The notes below the pieces were generated by a model, which made no database searches, was not told the origin of the DNA, and saw only the letters and a program-made list of their open reading frames with translations. A program made the translations under genes and the position numbers. Positions 58,670-64,000 of a DNA stretch of 64,000 nucleotides are shown piece after piece. Numbering within the stretch: the stretch's first letter is position 1; each line of letters opens with the position of its first letter. This stretch comes from Scolanthus callimorphus. Its lineage: Eukaryota > Cnidaria > Anthozoa > Actiniaria > Edwardsiidae. The stretch lies in assembly GCA_033964015.1 (NCBI GenBank), contig CM066921.1, positions 22,921,355 through 22,985,354 of the forward strand, given 5' to 3'.

Positions 58670-59161
58670 TTTTTGGGAGTTAGTACACTTTTGGAAATAG
58701 TCTCTCTTTATTTCAGAAAAAGAATAACGGAAAGGAACGAAAGGAAAGCGTGATCTCTGTTTCAGTTATAGTAGGGCGAAGCACCTAATTTTTTGCGGGA
58801 ACATTTCCACCGAGGGCGCGGTGTTAAATCAATTAACTCGCACGCTTTCTCACGAAATACAATTTTTTTAGCTGTATTCGTAGCTGCCAGTATAAAAATC
58901 ACTTGTGTGCGTTAGATGACTGCATGACGTACAAAACGTGCGCGCAATAGAACACGACGACGTCATAGACACAATCAAGCGAGTTAGAACGTAAGGATGC
59001 AATTAGCGGAAAATAGTTTGTCGAACCTCTTCGATCGCTCGTGCAGGGACGTACAAAATGACTTGAAAAGCGTGGGTTCCGTGGGATTAAAACTACAATG
59101 CTGAATTAGGTAAACTCCAAATCCTCCAATTCAAATACGCTACAGGAAACCAAGCTTAGAC

Positions 59162-59279
59162 GTCTACGGCCATACCATCGGGAAAGCACCGGTTCTCGTT
59201 CAATCACCGAAGTTAAACCCGGTCGGGCGAAGATAGTACTTAGACGGGTGACCGCTTGGAATACTTCGTACTGTAGACT
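59162..59279 (+). rRNA. 5S rRNA: 5S rRNA gene, copy 84
   Basis: GTTCAATCACC with CGTACTGTAG. One G lost. Confidence 0.95.
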
Positions 59280-59770
59280 TTTTTGGGAGTTAGTACACGT
59301 TTGGAAATAGTCTCTCCTTATTTCAGAAAAAGAATAAACGGAAAGGAAAGAAAGGAAAGCGCGACCTCTGTTTCAGTCATAGTAGAGCGAAGCACCTAAT
59401 TTTTTGCGGGAATATTTCCACCGAGAGCGCGGTGTTAAATTAATTAACTCGCACGCTTTCTCATGAAATCCATTTTTTAGCTGTATTCGTAGCTGCCAGT
59501 ATAAAAATCACTTGTGTGCGTTAGATGACTGCATGACGTACAAAACGTGCGCGCAATAGAACACGACGACGTCATAGACACAATCAAGCGGGTTGGAACG
59601 TAACGATGCAATTAGCGGAAAATAGTTTGTCGAACCTCTTCGATTGTTCGTGCAGGGACGGACAAAATGACTTGAAAAGCGTGGGTTCCGTGGGATTAAA
59701 ACTACAATGCTGAATTAGGTAAACTCCAAATCCTCCAATTCAAATACGCTACAGGAAACCAAGCTTAGAC

Positions 59771-59889
59771 GTCTACGGCCATACCATCGGCAAAGCACCG
59801 GTTCTCGTTCGATCACCGAAGTTAAACCCGGTCGGGCGAAGATAGTACTTAGACGGGTGACCGCTTGGGAATACTTCGTGCTGTAGACT
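59771..59889 (+). rRNA. 5S rRNA: 5S rRNA gene, copy 85
   Basis: CGGCAAAGCACC. Downstream ATAATAGGG and CACAGAGGG, matching copy 77. Confidence 0.96.
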
Positions 59890-60381
59890 TTTTTGGGAGT
59901 TAGTACACTTTTGGAAATAGTCTCTCTTTATTTCAGAAAAAGAATAAACGGAAAGGAACGAAAGGAAAGCGCGATCTCTGTTTCAGTTATAATAGGGCGA
60001 AGCACCTAATTTTTTGCGGGAATATTTCCACAGAGGGCGCGGTGTTAAATCAATTAACTCGCACGCTTTCTCATGAAATACAATTTTTTTAGCTGTATTC
60101 GTAGCTGCCAGTATAAAAATCACTTGTGTGCGTTAGATGACTGCATGACGTACAAAACGTGCGCGCAATAGAACACGATGACGTCATAGACACAATCAAG
60201 CGAGTTAGAACGTAACGATGCAATTAGCGGAAATAGTTTGTCGAACCTCTTCGATCGCTCGTGCAGGGACGTACAAAATGACTTGAAAAGCGTGGGTTCC
60301 GTGGGATTAAAACTACAATGCTGAATTAGGTAAACTCCAAATCCTCCAATTCAAATACGCTACAGGAAACCAAGCTTAGAC

Positions 60382-60500
60382 GTCTACGGCCATACCATCG
60401 GGAAAGCACCGGTTCTCGTTCAATCACCGAAGTTAAACCCGGTCGGGCGAAGATAGTACTTAGACGGGTGACCGCTTGGGAATACTTCGTGCTGTAGACT
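60382..60500 (+). rRNA. 5S rRNA: 5S rRNA gene, copy 86
   Basis: GTTCAATCACC. Last gene before transposon copy 4, matching copy 78. Confidence 0.96.
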
Positions 60501-60959
60501 TTTTTGGGAGTTAGTACACTTTTGGAAATAGTCTCTCCTTATTTCAGAAAAAGAATAAACGGAAAGGAAAGAAAGGAAAGCGCGACCTCTGTTTCAGTCA
60601 TAGTAGGGCGAAGCACCTAATTTTTTGCGGGAATAATTCCACCGAGAGCGCGGTGTTAAATTAATTAGGGACGTGTCATTATTTACCGGGGGGGGGAGGG
60701 CTCCCATTTTTTTCAAACAAGGCTAAAAAAAATTAGGACCCTCCCCTTGAACATAACAAAAAAAATGTGACCCTCCCCCAGTCGTAGGTAAAAAAAATTG
60801 GGACCCTACCCATGTAATTTATTTCTGAAACCAGGCAGACTATTGTCCGAGTGATACAATGTCTCTTTCATTCTTCTTAATATAGAAAAACGTTTTTCTT
60901 ACTTCTGCCAAAGCTACGGAACCGCGGTTATTGTTTATGGCCTAGAGTATTATGTATTT

Positions 60960-61075
60960 AACCATTATCCTGCGAGATTGCGCAGAATATCGTCTGATAC
61001 TTAGGCGACGAGAGACGAAGTCCCGAGTTGGCTAAAATCAGACGATATTCTGCAAAATCGAGCAGGATAATGGTT
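60960..61075. repeat. Internal foldback in transposon copy 4
   Basis: Same arms and loop as in copy 3. Confidence 0.85.
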
Positions 61076-61334
61076 TTATTATTCAGCACATCGATAGCAC
61101 AAAAAACCCCGAAAAAAATGACTTTTGTGTATTATTTACGAGCTCAAAACATCATATTTTCCTCAGAGACGGATATCGCAGGATAGCTGTCATGTACAGA
61201 AGACAGCTATTGGCGTTCCAATGACCATATTTGGCAGTGCATCGATGTGCTGAATAATAATGGGTAATACACGGGAAAAATGCAGTGATCCTCCCTCTGT
61301 AAGTACAGCGGCGTAGCCAGGAATTTCTGAAGGA

Positions 61335-61350
61335 GGGGGGGGGGGGGGGG
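61335..61350. repeat. Poly-G tract in transposon copy 4
   Basis: G16 followed by CGGATAGTGAG. Confidence 0.9.
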
Positions 61351-62373
61351 CGGATAGTGAGAACATTGGGACGAAAATGTTCAAATTTCCTCCAGCAAAT
61401 ACAGTAAATGTATGGGAATTGTATGATTAACGTGATCCCACCTCTCCCGTCCCCTATTTGACCTAGTACTGAAGACATTTTACCGAAAAAGGGGGTTGTA
61501 TATCTTTCGTTGCGCGCGAAGCGCGCCCGAATTTTGATAGACGCATTTCATCAAGCCTCAGAGAAAGGGTATATGAACATGTTTTGCTTACGGTATAGTA
61601 TATTATTTATGCGCACAACTGTGCGCCGCAAATGAAGAAATTATTGATATTTATGTGCGCCAAGCGCGGCCCAACGGACGAATTTCTATGCTTGTAACGT
61701 CGAAAACTCACGCTTAATGGAGACTTCTTTCAAACATATAGTGACTTGCCCGCCAGGCCTATCATTGCAGGGCATTTTTGGGAGAGTTTGCTTTTCCTCG
61801 TCAAGATACACTTGTTCTTGTAAACGCGAAGCGCGCTGAAAATTTTATAGAGAAGTTGCTGAAATAACCACTACCGCCATCTGTTCTACCCTCTTCATCG
61901 TCCAAATGTTTGATGAAAAATTATGACCCTCCCCCAAACAGGAGTGAAAAAAATTTGGACCCTCCCTTTAGACACGCGAAAAAAATTAGGACCCTCCCCA
62001 CAAAAATAGGAGCCCTCCCCCCCCCACTAAATAATGACACGTCCCTTAACTCGCACGCTTTCTCATGAAATCCAATTTTTTAGCTGTATTCGTAGCTGCC
62101 AGTATAAAAATCACTTTTGTGCGTTAGATGGCTGCATGACGTACAAAACGTGCGCGCAATAGAACACGACGACGTCATAGACACAATCAAGCGAGTTAGA
62201 ACGTAACGATGCAATTAGCGGAAAATAGTTTGTCGAAGCTCTTCGATCGTTCATGCAGGGACGTACAAAATGACTTAAAAAGCGTGGGTTCCGTGGGATT
62301 AAAACTACAATGCTGAATTAGGTAAACTCCAAATCCTCCAATTCAAATACACCACAGGAAACCAAGCTTAGAC

Positions 62374-62492
62374 GTCTACGGCCATACCATCGGGAAAGCA
62401 CCTGTTCTCGTTCGATCACCGAAGTTAAACCCGGTCGGGCGAAGATAGTACTTAGACGGGTGACCGCTTGGGAATACTTCGTGCTGTAGACT
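62374..62492 (+). rRNA. 5S rRNA: 5S rRNA gene, copy 87
   Basis: GCACCTGTTCTCG variant and pre-gene ACACCACAGG, counterpart of 55,342. Confidence 0.94.
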
Positions 62493-62984
62493 TTTTTGGG
62501 AGTTAGTACACTTTTGGAAATAGTCTCTCTTTATTTCAGAAAAAGAATAAACGGAAAGGAAAGAAAGCAAAGCGCGATCTCTGTTTCAGTTATAGTAGGG
62601 CGAAGCACCTAATTTTTTGCGGGAATATTTCCACCGAGGGCGCGATGTTAAATCAATTAACTCGCACGCTTTCTCATGAAATACATTTTTTTAGCTGTAT
62701 TCGTAGCTGCCAGTATAAAAATCACTTTTGTGCGTTAGATGGTTGCATGACGTACAAAACGTGCGCGCAATAGAACACGACGACGTCATAGACACAATCA
62801 AGCGAGTTAGAACGTAACGATGCAATTATCGGAAAATAGTTTGTCGAACCTCTTCGATCGTTCGTGCAGGGACTTACAAAATGACTTGAAAACCGTGGGT
62901 TCCGTGGGATTAAAACTACAATGCTGAATTAGGTAAACTCCAAATCCTCCAATTCAAATACGCTACAGGAAACCAAGCTTAGAC

Positions 62985-63103
62985 GTCTACGGCCATACCA
63001 TCGGGAAAGCACCGGTTCTCGTTCGATCACTGAAGTTAAACCCGGTCGGGCGAAGATAGTACTTAGACGGGTGACCGCTTTGGAATACTTCGTGCTGTAG
63101 ACT
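62985..63103 (+). rRNA. 5S rRNA: 5S rRNA gene, copy 88
   Basis: ATCACTGAAG and CGCTTTGGAAT. The latter and the AATTATCGG/AAAACCGTGG spacer match the unit at 9,949. Confidence 0.95.
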
Positions 63104-63355
63104 TTTTTTGGAGTTAGTACACTTTTGGAAATAGTCTCTCTTTATTTCAGAAAAAGAATAAACGGAAAGGAAAGAAAGGAAAGCGCGATCTCTGTTTCAG
63201 TTATAGTAGGGCGAAGCACCTAATTTTTTGCGGGAATATTTCCACCGAGGGCGCGGTATTAAATCAATTAACTCGCACGCTTTCTCATGAAACACAATTT
63301 TTTAGCTGTATTCGTAGCTGCCAGTATAAAAATCACTTTTGTGCGTTAGATGGCT

Positions 63356-63798
63356 GCATGACGTACAAAACGTGCGCGCAATAGAACACGACGACGTCAT
63401 AGACACAATCAAGCGAGTTAGAACGTAACGATGCAATTAGCGGAAAATAGTTTGTCGAACCTCTTCGATCGTTCGTGCAGGGACGTACAAAATGACTTGA
63501 AAAGCGTGGGTTCCGTGGGATTAAAACTACAATGCTGAATTAGTTAAACTCCAAATCCTCCAATTCAAATACACACGTTTTGCATGACGTACAAAACGTG
63601 CGCGCAATAGAACACGACGACGTCATAGACACAATCAAGCGAGTTAGAACGTAACGATGCAATTAGCGGAAAATAGTTTGTCGAACCTCTTCGATCGTTC
63701 GTGCAGGGACGTACAAAATGACTTAAAAAGCGTGGGTTCCGTGGGATTAAAACTACAATGCTGAATTAGGTAAACTCCAAATCCTCCAATTCAAATAC
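63356..63798. repeat. Partial spacer duplication 8
   Basis: Join at about 63,574 (CAAATACACACGTTTTGCATG) with the complete inverted repeat. Confidence 0.94.
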
Positions 63799-63821
63799 GC
63801 TACAGGAAACCAAGCTTTGAC

Positions 63822-63940
63822 GTCTACGGCCATACCATCGGCAAAGCACCGGTTCTCGTTCGATCACCGAAGTTAAACCCGGTCGGGCGAAAATAGTACT
63901 TAGACGGGTGACCGCTTGGGAATACTTCGTGCTGTAGACT
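63822..63940 (+). rRNA. 5S rRNA: 5S rRNA gene, copy 89
   Basis: GCTTTGAC before the gene, CGGCAAAGCACC and GGGCGAAAATAG. Last gene in the window; the following spacer runs off the edge. Confidence 0.96.
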
Positions 63941-64000
63941 TTTTTGGGAGTTAGTACACTTTTGAAAATAGTCTCTCTTCATTTCAGAAAAAGAATAAAC

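Larger units (their letters stand above)
60668..62045. mobile_element. Non-autonomous PIF/Harbinger-like transposon, copy 4
   Basis: 1,378 bp, same ends and TTA flanks (60,665-60,667 and 62,046-62,048), and very close to copy 3. The foldback is at 60,960-61,075 and the G16 tract at 61,335-61,350. The right-hand array sequence differs from that after copies 1-3: within about 80 bp it switches to the TTTTGTGCGTTAGATGGCTG spacer type, indicating a recombinant flank. Confidence 0.87.
322..64000 (+). repeat. Tandem 5S rDNA array, ~609-bp unit
   Basis: Head-to-tail units of about 608-610 bp repeat from the left junction to the window edge, all in one orientation. Each holds a 119-nt 5S rRNA gene, a short T-run, and a ~490-bp spacer with fixed landmarks: TATTTCAGAAAAAGAATAAA, CACGACGACGTCATAGAC, and CCAATTCAAATACGCTACAG just before the gene. 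I count 87 near-complete genes, two damaged ones and five 3' fragments. Interruptions are four transposon copies, four chimeric inserts and eight partial spacer duplications. Conservation of the spacer as well as the gene points to concerted evolution by unequal exchange or gene conversion. Confidence 0.98.

Noticed and set aside
45436..62045. The inserted elements as R-type rDNA-specific retrotransposons or LTR elements
   Set aside because: They have inverted ends with a TTA duplication, no poly-A tail, no direct LTRs and no reverse transcriptase frame.
322..64000. Regular repeats as a CRISPR array
   Set aside because: The repeating unit is about 609 bp and contains a 5S rRNA gene. There are no short repeats with unique spacers.

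Overview
This window is a eukaryotic tandem 5S ribosomal RNA gene array. From about position 322 to the right edge it holds 87 complete or near-complete 5S rRNA genes, all on the plus strand, plus two damaged copies and five short 3' fragments. The repeat unit is about 608-610 bp: a 119-nt gene, a pol III T-run terminator, and a spacer of about 490 bp. Both gene and spacer are strongly conserved, and the array continues past the right edge. I see no protein-coding gene. The long minus-strand open frames recur once per unit and are translations of the spacer and antisense 5S.

The organism is an animal. The 5S sequence (start GTCTACGGCCATACCA, end GTGCTGTAGACT, with intact internal control elements) is of metazoan type. 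The 5S style and the character of the inserted elements suggest an early-branching lineage, most likely a cnidarian, but this is inference. Scattered one-base indels, mostly in homopolymers and densest around 24-28 kb, 41-45 kb and 48.9-50.4 kb, look like long-read consensus noise on top of real copy-to-copy variation.

Layout: 1-321 is non-array flank ending in a transposon-like terminus. 322-45,435 is array with three irregularities. First, four chimeric units (1.5, 19.7, 20.3 and 23.9 kb) have the upstream spacer and the first 81 nt of 5S replaced by about 285 bp of unrelated sequence. Second, eight places carry an extra ~220-bp copy of the upstream spacer, joined through a new inverted repeat (seven lie before 49.2 kb, one at 63.5 kb). 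Third, one join near 6,384 leaves only 18 nt of 5S. From 45.4 to 62.0 kb the array contains four copies of a 1.36-1.38-kb non-autonomous DNA transposon. It has long terminal inverted repeats and a TTA target duplication, consistent with PIF/Harbinger, and always sits at the same spacer position.

Diagnostic base variants recur in the same order in distant blocks. Seven consecutive units at 0.5-4.9 kb reappear in order at 22.9-27.2 kb, and blocks around the transposon copies recur as well. The array has therefore been growing by multi-unit duplication or unequal exchange, and the transposon copies and chimeric units appear to have spread as passengers rather than by repeated independent events.
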